Positions 23,991 through 34,950 of a stretch of DNA of 64,000 nucleotides are shown here, in pieces. This DNA is from Cordilura impudica. Taxonomy: Eukaryota; Arthropoda; Insecta; Diptera; Scathophagidae. The stretch covers positions 132,241,937-132,305,936 of the forward strand of contig OY821520.1 in assembly GCA_963682025.1 (NCBI GenBank), in the 5' to 3' direction. The number at the start of each line of letters is the position of its first letter. The first letter of the stretch is position 1. The notes beneath the pieces were generated by a model. The model was not told where the DNA came from. It did no database searches and saw nothing but the letters and a program-made list of their open reading frames with translations. Made by a program: the position numbers and the translations under genes.

Positions 23991-25268
23991 TTTAACTATC
24001 GCGTTCGTCGACACTTGTTGAATGAGTAAAATCGATCAATGAAGACCTATTTGTACTGTGTATTGTTTAGTATTTTACTGACAGGTACTTATAAATGGGT
24101 GTATATTTTTTTACGGTGGCTACATACCTGTTTCACCATGTGTGAGTCTTAAATTTTCCGAATAAATGTGGGTTGCATTTATGTAAAAAAATCATACAGG
24201 TAGTCACCGGAAAACCCAAATAAGTAAAAAAGTCCCCTTTCCTTTTTTCCTTTTAATTGTTCACGCACATTTATTACCGTTTATTACTTTGCTTACGCAA
24301 TCATAAAAATTAAATAACCCTTTGTTTATTCCGTTTTGTTAATTCTGAGAATCATAAAAAAAAAGAAAAAACCTTACCATAGACAAAGTTGTGCATATGT
24401 CGAGCAAATTTTTTAAATTCATACCTTTACTCAATTGCGAATAAAAGCGAAACGCGTGCATCGATTTTCATGATCTTTCTCTTATTTTGCTCATAGGTTA
24501 TGTATCTTTACGTAAAAGTAATAAGATTTGAAATTTTTTTTCATTTGGGATTTTTTATGGATTTAAAAAAAAAAAAAAATTTAAATTTTTAGGCAAAAAT
24601 AAGTTTTTTCCTTTATATATTCATTTTTAACTTGGAAACTGTTGCTTGTATAGGAAAACAATATATAAACAGATTAAGGGAATTGTAATTTTAAATTTTT
24701 TACAATTTAATTCAATTAAATCGGGCTAGTGGTTCCCGAGTTATGCCGGACGAAACAAATTAACCAAAAAAAAATTTTTTAAATTAAAAAAAAAAAAAAA
24801 AAAAAAAAACCAAACGAAAAAAAAATTTTTTATTGCGTTTTTCGAGCTCATGTCAAGGTTATCTACACAGAAAAAATTATCGCATCCCGAGTACATTTTG
24901 ACTGTTGACTAGTGTAATCAAAAGGGGTAAAATAAATTATTTATTTATTTCTACGTTATAATAATGCATCATAAATAAGTAATTGTATATTTATGTCAAG
25001 TTTATATATAATCATGTATGCTCTTCTATTTTAATAAAGTAAAAAAAAAATATAATGGGCACTACTGAAATAAAATTGCATTTGTATAAAACTACAAATG
25101 CTTTAGCCGCAGTCGTCTATGTGTTTCATGCATAAGTCCAATGTATTGACGAGTACATTTATATCATTTAGATGGCACAAAAAAAAATATTAAACAACGT
25201 GGCGAATTGAAATTAAATCATATGTTATATAAGGTTGCACTTAGTTATAGAAAAGAAACTAAAAAAAA

Positions 25269-27366
25269 TTATTGTTTGAAGTCTTTTTTACTTTCAAGTC
25301 TGGGCAATTTCGCACGGCTCTCTAATGTCGTCGCCATAACAGCCTCTACATTTTCCCGTATAACCCGTTTGGAAACGCTAGCTAACAATTGAACATGTCG
25401 TTCCGTTCCTTGTATGTGTGATGGAATTTTTGGATCATTAAACGGTGGATCATCTTGATTTAAATATTCTTTCAAAATATCGTACGGAATGCTTCGCGTG
25501 AATGGTGGTTCAAATAAAAGTTTATGTCTGGTTTTTGATAAGCTCTAAGTTGCGTTGGGTCGTCAACATCGGTTCGATAGCGTAGAATTTTCTTGATAGC
25601 ACAGTCGCGCTTTTCTTTGCTATCATCAAACAACATTGATAACAAGATATTTTCCGAATGCACATAATATGAATTATCTTTAATTACTTGATTGACAACG
25701 AGGTTCTAGAAATCGTGACCAACCAATGAACTTGAAAAATAATGTACTGCCGTACACGACAGAGCTGTAATGCTTGATATTGAAGTACATTGGCACATAA
25801 CATTTTATTATGAATTCAATCAGAATTCTTAAATTTGCATCTGGATTTTCCGTTGTCACATATAATCATAATGATCTAGCGGCCTTGGTGAGCCACCGAG
25901 AATGTACAATTTTCCCTGGTTTGATGTTAGCCAGATCCACCGAAACCACGCCGCTAGAAATTGCATGGGCCATGTCGTATAAGTACTTCGAATCGGTGGA
26001 AAAGGGGGCATATTTTGAAACTCAATTTTCTGGAAGCCGTCGACCACCTGAAAATATATAATAATAAAATAATTAATAATGGTTGACAATTATAATAAAT
26101 TAGTGATAGCAATAACTTACCGGAAGAGTTTCACAAGTTTCGATTTGACGGCTCAGTTTTCCGGTTGCCAATCTCGGTCCAGTGCTGGTTGATTTATCCA
26201 AAGCTTTAAACAAATGCCGAAACAGGAGTTCGTTGAAGTGTAGAAGGCAAACGAACCAATGCAATGATCTTTTTAACAGCAATTCGAATCGTCGTATAAT
26301 TCCACCGTGTGGGCCAGTGTTTGTTGGGTCATCGTCAGTGCATATTCCAATTAATGCATCCATTATCGCTGAAAAAATCATTTAATTTGGTTGCTTTGTA
26401 TTCAGCGGTTTCATGATCCAGTCTTACGTAACCAATCAATTCAGAATTGGGTTCTCTCAAAATAACAAGATGAGGTTCTTTTACCATCCTAGTATGATAC
26501 TTCTCATCAATTTTATCTATCGTTAAAATATCATCTTTTCTGCCATCGAATGCAAACGCTAACAAATTGGTATCATCTAACCGTTTGTGAAGCACTTCTT
26601 GTGTGCATTTCTCTTTTTTTCTGCGAACTTTCGATTTATCCACGATGAGAGGTTTCCCATGCTTATTTTTAATTTTAAAATCTTGAAAAATAGCGGTTGC
26701 CAATGCTGATGCTACTCTATCAGGCACACCAAATCTGTCACATACCAAGGCAAAGTTAAAACAATCGTATCTCTTTGTGTATTGTGAACTTGTGTTTCTA
26801 TCCATATCTTCTTGAACCGGTGGCGGTGCGTATGCTGAATCATCGGGATCTTGGTATGTTGGCATTGATGACATACACGTTGCTCCTTGCTCTTCAATTT
26901 CCATCAAAAATGCATCCATTGTTAGTCTTCTCTGATTATGTTGATTGTGCATAAACTCTTTGAGGCGTTCGGGAACCAAGCCGCATGCACATGGAACTGC
27001 CTTCAAATCGCATTTACATGTTCCAATGTAAAAAATTGTTTCCAGAGATTTTACATACTCTGTAAATTGTTGGGTTTTGTTTCTTCTCTTGATTTGGTCT
27101 TGATATTTGTCAAGCAATCTATTCAATTTATTACATACACTTTTTTTCAGCATTATTTCCATACCAAGTTTTTCCCAAATTCCAATGAACTTATCTTGTA
27201 CTTGAATAGTGAATGATTTATAGGAAAACTTTTTTTGTTCCATTTTAGCACGTTCGCTTAAGTAAAAATAATATCTCAAGATATCCAGATGGGTTGGTAA
27301 ATTAAGATCAGTCAAATCACTAGACACACCAAAAACAGTAACATCATGCTTGGGTATATGACTCAT
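25269..27366 (-). pseudogene. Broken transposase-like gene, unnamed family
   Basis: Main frame 26335-27366 (343 residues) has FGVSSDLTDLNL, a CKCDL..CACG cysteine patch, LLAFAFDGRKDD and LREPNSELIGYVRLDHET. The protein continues in another frame at 26100-26381 (CTDDDPTNTGPHGGIIRRFE, LHWFVCLLHFNELLFRHLF). The switch lies in a run of six T bases, so an indel there is likely. A 73-bp GTAAGT..TTTTCAG intron fits at 26048-26120. Further frames at 25856-26047, 25472-25663 and 25269-25475 complete it, with another frame change near 25990 (KIVHSRWLTKAARSL in the alternative frame). The family looks like one common in insects and cnidarians with an FDGRKD and an IGxxTDxxNTG motif, but I do not know its formal name. 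Confidence 0.7.
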
Positions 27367-27589
27367 TGGGTTTTCAGTAGTTGTTGCTTCATCTTGCGGT
27401 GTAGAGGATGGTGGATTCGTTGTAAACTTTTTGATTTGGAATGGTCCACTTATTGTTTTTTAAAATATTTTTTTATCTGAAATTAGCACTTTACACTTTG
27501 AGTTCTTCACAACGACTTAATGCATTCACAAAAACTGTTGCGTTATATATGGTCTCCGAGACGAGGTAATAAGAATGAAATGGTAATTT

Positions 27590-28010
27590 CAATTCTACCT
27601 GCTGTGTCTTGTGGTGGCTTAAAAACCCACACATGCAATTTTACGACCTGCAATTGTGTCACAGTGATACGTTCATTTTTTAAAAGGGTTGAGGTGCATT
27701 ACAGTGATACCTTAACTGTTAAAATGGTAGCAAAAAACGCGCACTTCTTAAGAAGGTGCCATAAACAAACCCATAAAAAGGGTTGTAAAAACAACCTTCA
27801 TTTCTTAAGTAGGTGCTATAAAAAAAACTACACAAGTAAGTTTACGACATGCAGCTGTGTCTTGTGGTGGCTTAAAAAACCCACACAAGCTATTTTACGA
27901 CCTGCAATTGTGTCACAGTGATACGTTCATTTGTTAAAAGGGTTGAATAAAAAACACACACAACTAAGTTTACGACATGCAAATGCATCACAGTGATGCC
28001 TTGGTTTTAA
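27590..28010 (+). repeat. Tandem repeats, about 250-bp period
   Basis: The block GTGTCTTGTGGTGGCTTAAA followed by TTACGACCTGCAATTGTGTC and ACAGTGATACGTTCATTT appears at 27603 and again at 27855. Shorter variants of the TTTACGACATGCA and CAGTGATGCC parts lie between and after. Function unknown; an open frame at 27520-27921 follows the repeat and is not convincing as a gene. Confidence 0.65.
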
Positions 28011-28149
28011 AAGGTTTGTAAAAAACGCTAATAAATTTTTTTAATTTCTTTTCTATTACTAAGTTAAATTCATTTTTTCATTTACATATGTTCTGACTAG
28101 ATAAATTTTTAAAAATAAACTCCAAAAATAAAGGAAAAACATAGGCATT

Positions 28150-28502
28150 TCGCTGATTTTTTCATGTAAAGTGTGCCAAAACTGGCGATTTTTTGTAATG
28201 TTTATATGGGGAACCCCACAGGGGAGTTCCAGGGGGTGTGCCACTGGCATGGGTGGGTCGGGCCTCCAAAGTTAGTGGGGGTCGGTCATACATTTGGACT
28301 CGATTGGAGCACTCTAAATGGGTCAAAGTTATATTTTTCAAAATTTGCCCCTACCCAAAAGTTCGACCCAAATTCTGGGACGTCAGAATTCGTTTTAGAG
28401 GTATGCTTCCTTCGGCAAAGTTTCTTATTTTGATCCCTAGAATACGATTTTCACTGAGCAATGGGCGATTTTTTTTGCCTCCCCACAAATCGACCCAGCC
28501 TA
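28150..28502 (+). repeat. Dispersed GC-richer element, fragment 1
   Basis: Shares GGGTTCCAGGGGG-like, GCCACTGGCATGGG and AAGTTAGTGGGGGTCG blocks with 32165-32395, and TTATTTTGATCCCTAGAATA with 59400-59520. It ends AAATCGACCCAGCCTA, the reverse complement of the terminus seen at 29729 (TAGGGCGGGTCGATTT). The terminus looks hAT-like but no transposase is present. Confidence 0.6.
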
Positions 28503-28740
28503 GTGCACCTGTGCATTGTCTTGATGAAGCAACACTTTCTTTTTCGCTAAATGCGGAAGTTAGCATAATGCACGCCGTTGATTGTTTTTTTCTTTTTGAA
28601 GATAATCAAAAAAGCTATCCCACGGCAATCCAAAAAAAAAAAAAAAAAAAAAACAGACGCCATAACCATGCCTGCCGATGGAACTGTCTTCGCCTCTTTT
28701 GGACACGATTTTCCCATTTAACCCATTTTCGGCCTCTGGT
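28503..28740 (-). pseudogene. Mariner-type transposase fragment
   Basis: The minus strand has GRHGYGV, LPWDSFFDYLQKEKNNQRR, equivalent to the mariner stretch around GKVMxxVFWDxxGIxxIDYLxKGKTING. It is interrupted by a long A run at 28632-28653 (T/F-run in the translation). Related to the remnant at 20770-21240. Confidence 0.65.
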
Positions 28741-29727
28741 CGCACCTGCAAACAAAAAACTTACTGATTTTGAGCAGTAAATTCTTTTGCTTTATGGATC
28801 TGTTTTATCTGTGGTTTTCTGGAATAACCGCGTATGTCCATTTTTGTCAGTTTTGAGTTAACGATGCCAAATATATTAATTTTTAATGATCTTTACATGT
28901 GTTAAATTAAAAAAAAAAATAATGACGTAACTTATATGTTTATTAAATTAATTTGTAGCACTATCGACGTATGTCAACCTAGGTTTGATCGCTGACATAT
29001 TATTTTCTCAGAAAACGACACATAACGACATACGTTGTTATCAATGAAAAAAAAAATGCTAAATAATTTTGGATTATTTTTCAGTTTATAACCACTTATA
29101 AAAACTTATGTTTTTATTTCTGTTATTTTTTATCACTATTATACTTAATACGTTGTTATATTCTCATCCTAAGTCGCATTAACTTTTGGTTGACGAACAA
29201 AAAAAATCCATTTTTCAAGCAACAACAACTTATGTCTACTTAGGTGGATTTCTTTTTCAAAGAAAACGGCGTTTATCGATATAAGTTATTTTATCTGCAC
29301 ACACTTTCAGCACTTTAAGTACACATATTGTTTTTTCGTCCTTCTCTAGGATCTAGTCCTCTGAAGATTTTTGACTCAAAATTTTATATATAGTATTTAT
29401 TGCCCATATCTACAGGACTGTTAAAAAAAAGCTCTAAAAGCTTTATATCCTAGTCTGAATAAAACACACAAAAAATGTTTATTAATAATCCGTTAGTTAC
29501 GTTATTCACGATTTTCGCATATCGCCTTTTGTAGAGATTGTTTAGCTTACTCTTCAGATATATACATTCTACAAAAATAAATATTGTAAGTGCGCAATTT
29601 CTTCGACAATAAATGAAAGAAGTCAAAACAAAACAAAAAATAAAAGAAAAACGATAACGTAGTTGTTCTAGATAACGGTAAACTTTGCCGTTCGCAAGCG
29701 GCAGATGTATGTACATAATATGTACAT
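28741..29727. other. AT-rich stretch, nothing recognised
   Basis: No convincing open frame. Two ACTTATGT(C/T)-type and TACGTTGTTA motifs recur near 29010-29250 but do not make a clear array. Confidence 0.4.
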
Positions 29728-29950
29728 TAGGGCGGGTCGATTTTTAAGGAGGCAAAAAAATCGCTCAAGTGACAAGGAAAATCATATTCTAGGGATCAAA
29801 ATAAAAGACTTTGCCCAAGGAACCACACCTCTAAAACCGAATTCTGATGTCCCGTCTTTTGACCTGTATGTCTGTCTGCCATGGGACAACCCCATTCCCC
29901 AACCCCATCTAAAAGTTATTTACCCTCATCCGATCGATCTTCTTGAATAA
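29728..29950 (-). repeat. Dispersed GC-richer element, inverted fragment
   Basis: Starts TTAGGGCGGGTCGATTTTTA and reads the reverse complement of the blocks seen in 28150-28502 and 59400-59520 (TCTAGGGATCAAAATAA, CCGAATTCTGATGTCCCG). Truncated after about 220 bp. Confidence 0.6.
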
Positions 29951-30019
29951 CATAACATAGTCAAGGCGTATGATTATTATTTATTAGCAGAGTAGTAGAT
30001 ACGTATACGTATCAGTGTT

Positions 30020-32135
30020 AATTTTAATCAGAGTTCAGAAAAAAAACACACACTGAATAAAAAACTCGTACATACATATATGTAAACAAACATGACTTAG
30101 GCCAACACACACATATTTTTATTTTCATATCAATTATGTTTGTTTTTAAATTTTCTTCGGTGCCAAACACAATCATGACTTGTGTTCGTTTTAATATTTC
30201 GTTATTTACACGAACATTTTTCTATCACGTACTTTTTGTTTCGATCACACATAAACCACACTGATTCGAGTGTTGCTTAATTTGAAGTTCTTGTTCTGGT
30301 ACGTGTACTGAAAAAAAAAACAGAACATGTACAATGAACAGGTTCGAGTTCAGTTATATTTTAAGTCGTGTAATGGCTCGTGTACTAAGAAAAAACTGAA
30401 CATGTACAATAAACACGTTCGAGTTCAGTTATATTTTAAGTCGTGTTCTGGCTCTTGTACTAAGAAAAAATAGAACATGTACAATAAACAGGTTCGAGCT
30501 CAGTTATATTTTAAATTCGTGTTCTGGCTCGTGTACTGCGAAATATTTAAATATCAAGTCGCGATCTGATACACCCCGATAAAAACGACGACAATTGTTT
30601 CAACCAAATTTATTAAAATTTTATTGGCCATTTTTTTGTGATTTACGTTGAAATTATTTACAATTGTTTTTATTGACTGGTTTTAATTTTAATAAAATAT
30701 GGTAATAAAATACTTAAGACACAAAAACTATTTAGCATCATAAAAGTTACACTTGTTGGTTGTTATGTTTTTTTGCATTACCCACCCATATTTTCGCAAC
30801 CAATTAGTGTCATAGACGAAAAACCCAATTTTGCGGCATAAAAGACACACATGTTGGTTGTTAGGATCTTTTGCACACATTTTTTTTTTGGTAACAAATA
30901 ACTTTAGACACAAACAAATTTTGCATCATAAAAAACACAATCACCCACCTTTAATTTGCGAACCCATTAGTGTCAATGCACAATCCTTTTCTCAATGATT
31001 TTTTGGGATTTTTTGCGTAAAAACGCAATGAGTGTAAATAAAGAAAACCCAAAAAAATATTTTCATATTTTATTGTCCCTTTTTATGACTTACGTTACCA
31101 TTGGTTGCAAGTGTTACAATTTCACGCAATTGTGTTTGCAATAAATAGCGAGTACGTGCGTCATTTATTCATTAAAAGTGGTTCAGTTTTCATTAGATCG
31201 TGATCTATAAGTGTACTGTGTTATTCTGTAAATTGCAAATATTTTGTGAAAATTAAAAAAATTGGAAAGCAATATCAGAAATAAGTTTTGCTATAAAAAA
31301 TACGCAACTTTTAATAGCAAAACGAAAAAATTTACATGTCTGATTGAAACCTGCAAGAAAGATTTAAGTGCAGTGTGCAGTTTTTGTGTCTTAAGTATTT
31401 TATTACCATCTTTTATTAAAATAAAAACCAGTAAATAAAAACAATTGTAAATAATTTCAACGTAAATCACAAAAAAGTGGCCAATAAAATTTTAAAATAT
31501 TTGACAATTGTAAACAACTTGCAACGCAAGTCATAAAAAAGGGTCAATAAAATTTTAATAAATTTGGTTGAAACAATTGTCGTCGTTTTTATCGGGGTGT
31601 ATCAGAACGCGAATTGATGTTTCAATTTTTCGCAGTACAAGAGCCAGAACACGAATTTAAAATATAACTGAACTCGAACCTGTTTATTGTACATGTTCTG
31701 TTTTTTTTCTTAGTATACGAGCCAGAACACAACTTAAAATATAACTGAACTCGAACCTGTTTATTGTACATGTTCTGTTTTTTCTTTGTACACGAGCCAG
31801 AACACGACCTAAAATATAACTGAACTCGAACCTGTTTATTGTACATATTCTGATTTTTTTTCAGTACACGTACCAGAACACGAACTTCAAATAAAGCAAC
31901 ACTCGAATCTGTGTGGTTTATGTGTGATCGAAACAAAAAATACGTGATAGAAAAATGTTCGTGTAAATAACGAAATATTAAAACGAATACATTCATGATG
32001 GTGTTGGGTACCGTAGAAAATTTAGAAACGCGCATAATTGATATGAAAGTAAAGATATGTGTTGGCTGCTTTTGAACAGAACATTGTGTGTTTCATGTGT
32101 GTATTTTCTGAACCTTGATTTTAATATTAAATCAA
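30020..32135. mobile_element. Foldback-like element with tandem repeats in its arms
   Basis: Two inverted arms of about 700 bp (30020-30728 and 31372-32135) flank about 640 bp of middle sequence. Each arm contains three or more head-to-tail copies of a unit of about 85 bp (AGAACATGTACAATAAACAG, then GTTCGAGTTCAGTTATATTT, then GTGTTCTGGCTCGTGTACT). The middle holds its own degenerate repeats around TTTTGCATCATAAAA and CGCAACCAATTAGTGTCA. Long arms built of tandem repeats are the mark of Drosophila Foldback-type elements. A frame at 31622-32035 merely translates the arm repeats. Confidence 0.75.
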
Positions 32136-32164
32136 ATATAGTCAGCCCAAGTCTAAACAAAAAA

Positions 32165-32395
32165 TTATGATATTTTTAAATGTTTGTATGGAAAACCCCC
32201 CAGGAGGGTTCCAGGGGGCGTGCCGCTGGCATGGGCGGGTCGGCCCTCTAAAGTTAGTGGGGGTCGATCATACATTTGGACTCGCTTGGGGCATCTAAAT
32301 GGGTCAAGGTGAGACAGAGGGACAGACAGGTCAAAAGTCGGGACATCAGAATTCGTTCTAGAGATATGGTTCCTCGGGCAAAGTTTCTTATTAAA
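32165..32395 (+). repeat. Dispersed GC-richer element, fragment 2
   Basis: Same family and orientation as 28150-28502: CCAGGAGGGTTCCAGGGGGC, GCCGCTGGCATGGGCGGGTC, AAGTTAGTGGGGGTCGATCA, then a CAGAATTCGTTCTAGAGATA block. Non-coding. Confidence 0.6.
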
Positions 32396-32689
32396 TTTGT
32401 TCAAGGATATAAAATGAGTTTTACATTGTAATAATAATAATAATTTGATTGATAAACCATTAGGTACCATCGCAAATAAAAAATACATGCACTTTGGCAT
32501 ATGGAGTGATGATCTGTTGATCGATCTACAAACGGTTGCGTATTTTGCGCGCCATTTATGTAAAACGTAGATACGAAGCAAAGCAACTCGGTTTGTAATG
32601 TGGTGCCTCTACTCGTCAAAAGGGTATTTGTGTAGCTATATACCGTATGCAGGTGCAAGTGATAATTAATTAATTATAATTATTATCGT

Positions 32690-33165
32690 CAAATCGGTTT
32701 GGGTGCGGATGTTGAACTCAGACTATTTAAAAATGTCGAAAATCTCAATCGTCAAAGAGTTTACTTTGGTGCTTTTTTCACGCCCCATTATTTAGTGTGT
32801 TTACTGAGTGAGACAAAATTTTGTGCATCTGGAACTGTCCGCAACAATAGAATTGGAAAGCACCATTACAAACAGTTAACTGGTAAATCCGGCTGTCGGT
32901 ATGATCAAATAAACAACTTATCGGTTTGCCGATGTGCTGATAATAAGGAAGTAACAATTTGTACTAATATTGACGAAATTTAGCCAATGTACCCTGTAAA
33001 AAGATGGGAAAAAAGATAAAAAATTCGGATATTATCAGCAACCATCTTTGTTCTATAATTATAATCAAGGCGTAGGTGATGTTGATTTACATGACAACGT
33101 CATTCAAAATTTTAGGATAAACATCAGATCTAAAAAATGGTATTGGCCATTTTGAGTTCCTCTTT
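32690..33165 (+). pseudogene. piggyBac-type transposase C-terminal remnant
   Basis: Frame 32699-32983 has FGAFFTPHYLVCLL, KFCASGTVRNNRIG and NNLSVCRCADNKEVTI, matching the piggyBac DNFFTS..LL, ATGTVRxNR and W-DNKxVT blocks. A stop follows TNIDEI. In another frame 32990-33165 continues with YNYNQGVGDVDLHDN and RSKKWYWPF, the piggyBac NYNxxMGGVDxxD and WYWPFF signatures. Only the C-terminal half survives, with at least one frame change, so it is dead. Confidence 0.82.
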
Positions 33166-34258
33166 AGTCACGCCTAGGAGCTACATTGCCTTGTTACTAA
33201 AGGAAATCAGGAGAGAACTATAGCACAAAAAATGTTCGTGAGATGATAACAAAATAACTTCTGTTATCGTATAGACCATCTAGTCCTGCTATAATTTTCT
33301 TACTTGCTTGTCTTTAAGTATTGACAACCTTGTTTAAAAGACTGTGTTTAGGTCACGGGTGGAGGGTATTTAAGTTAACACTCTTACATGTTTTTCAGTG
33401 CATTCAGCATTCAGATGTATTCCTCTTGCGGTACTTACGTTGGTGATATATTTTTTGTGGTGCAATCATTATCGGATAGAATTCGATTATGTTATATCAA
33501 ACATAGTACTTGGTCTATTTTGCAAACTTTTTTGTATTTCTTTTTCATTATGATGAGTATTTAAGGTTTCCTGGTAAAGTTTAGTAACATTATTCACTAT
33601 ACTTTACGGAAGCTTTTTTTTTAGCAATTTTCTAGAAAATTATGCCAGAATTTCTTTTGTTCTCCGTGTATCCAAATATTTTTTCAACTAATTGAAAGAA
33701 ATGGCAGAATTACGGTATTAAAAAAAATTCAAATGCTACCACTAGAAAACTTTTAGAGTGCAACCGGATTTAATGTGAACAATGATTTATTTATTGCCAG
33801 AATAATGAATTTTCTTGGAATAAATATCGGAAAACTCTAAAATGAAAAATTGCCTTTGCCTCCCAGTTTTCCCACATTAATCATTCTCATGAGAAAGACA
33901 AACAAATATTTCGAAAAAATTACTCATACGCAACGTTTTTTTTCATATAAGAAAGAAACATCTGATGGCATATGGAAAGTTCCCATCTAATGTTTATGCT
34001 GACTGATTATATGAGGAAATGTTGTGTTTTTAGTACTCGTAATTAGCTCTAAGAGTTTTGTATTTTCTGCGGTAGCCATAACGCAAGCAAACTGCTTTCA
34101 AGAAAAACTTTCTTTTATAATTTTTTTTTTTTTTTTTTGTATCTAATCCTTTTCGACGTTTTAATTATTTTAGCGGTTATTATTAATAGTGAAAAACAAT
34201 TTTATTACAGTTTCCATTTTTACATCTTTCTAATGAAGTAATTTTACTTTTTTTTTTG
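33166..34258. other. Intron-like sequence upstream of GPCR exon
   Basis: No coding region seen. A short GTGGAGGGTATTTAAGTTAA plus CACTCTTACATG near 33359 resembles the end of the element at 5790-7476. The sequence becomes T-rich before the splice acceptor at 34268. Confidence 0.45.
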
Positions 34259-34268
34259 TTCTTTGCAG

Positions 34269-34399
34269 GTATGGCAATTTACGACATGCTAACAGTTACA
34301 TTTGCTGCCCCTGGCATTTGGTATATGTATACATTTGGCAATCACTACAGGCCTCTTCATCCGGTTTCAATGTGCTTTTTGTATTTTATAATGAATGAT
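34269..34399 (+). CDS. Exon of a sex-peptide/MIP-receptor-like GPCR (TM2 to TM3)
   Basis: A 131-bp exon with acceptor TTCTTTGCAG before 34269 and donor GTAAGT at 34400. It encodes MAIYDMLTVTFAAPG (TM2 with its conserved Asp), MYTFGNHYRPLHP (first extracellular loop), and VSMCFLYFIMND, including the Cys that normally makes the GPCR disulfide. The YTFGNHYxPLHP loop is typical of the insect sex-peptide receptor / myoinhibitory-peptide receptor group (class A peptide GPCRs in the plasma membrane, Gi/o-coupled). The exon opens after one base of a codon and closes at a codon boundary, matching the next exon. Orthology within the group cannot be decided from this piece. No upstream exon was identified in the window. 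Confidence 0.85.
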
Positions 34400-34950
34400 G
34401 TAAGTTCGAAATATAAATGTATTTTTAATTTTCTTTACAAAAATATGTATAAAAGACTGTTCAAATATATTCGATGAGGAAGAAAATGATGAATTGGTAT
34501 AATCGCAGTTTGCTAACAGAAACTCCTACAATGAAATATATATAATTATTTGCAATATTGTCATCATCATCCTCCTGGTACCGATAATCATTAAAACATC
34601 CTGTTAATATATTAATGTCACAAGTAAATTTAAATAAGTACATTTGTACAAAAGCGAACGTTCACATATTTTTTCACAATAAAATCATTGGCCTAAATTA
34701 TATGTTTTCTTCAAGTTCATACATGCATATACATGTATGTAAGTAAACACATACCAGCAGCGCCGTGATTATTATACATTACATGAACATAAACGCCTTT
34801 AATTTTACACTAATATCGTGTTACTTTCACTGCCATTGGAGTGTGAAATTATTCGCCTAGAAAATGATTATTATGTAATGTAAACAACACTTTTGAATAT
34901 GGGGAAACAATTTTAACGTTCGCATCATTTGTTAAAAAGGTTCAACATAC

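Larger units (their letters stand above)
21556..24895 (-). mobile_element. Long-TIR DNA transposon with intact spliced transposase
   Basis: Inverted repeats of roughly 550 bp (21556 to about 22100; about 24345 to 24895) start GTACTC(C/G)GGATGCGATAA and pair almost base for base. They include a CATGATCTTTCTCTTATTTT block and a long T/A run. Between them is a two-exon gene on the minus strand. The arms are very similar to each other, which argues for recent insertion. The target duplication could not be settled. Confidence 0.8.
21244..25130. mobile_element. Outer short-TIR element hosting the next element
   Basis: CATGAAACACATAGACGA at 21244 is matched by its reverse complement ending at 25130, over about 25 bp. 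CATA lies directly outside both ends (21240-21243 and 25131-25134), a possible 4-bp target duplication. Inside these tips the two sides no longer pair until the inner TIRs at 21556 and 24895. It is therefore either an older non-autonomous element carrying a nested one, or the true ends of one larger element. Confidence 0.5.

Noticed and set aside
25810..26061. Forward 83-residue frame
   Set aside because: It overlaps the reverse-strand transposase remnant, which has recognisable motifs; the forward frame has none.
30296..30540. CRISPR-like direct repeats
   Set aside because: Repeats are contiguous, diverged, in a eukaryotic setting and mirrored in the opposite arm; no spacers and no cas genes.
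31622..32035. 137-residue frame with internal repeats
   Set aside because: Translates the 85-bp arm repeats of the Foldback-like element; the opposite arm has no equivalent gene.
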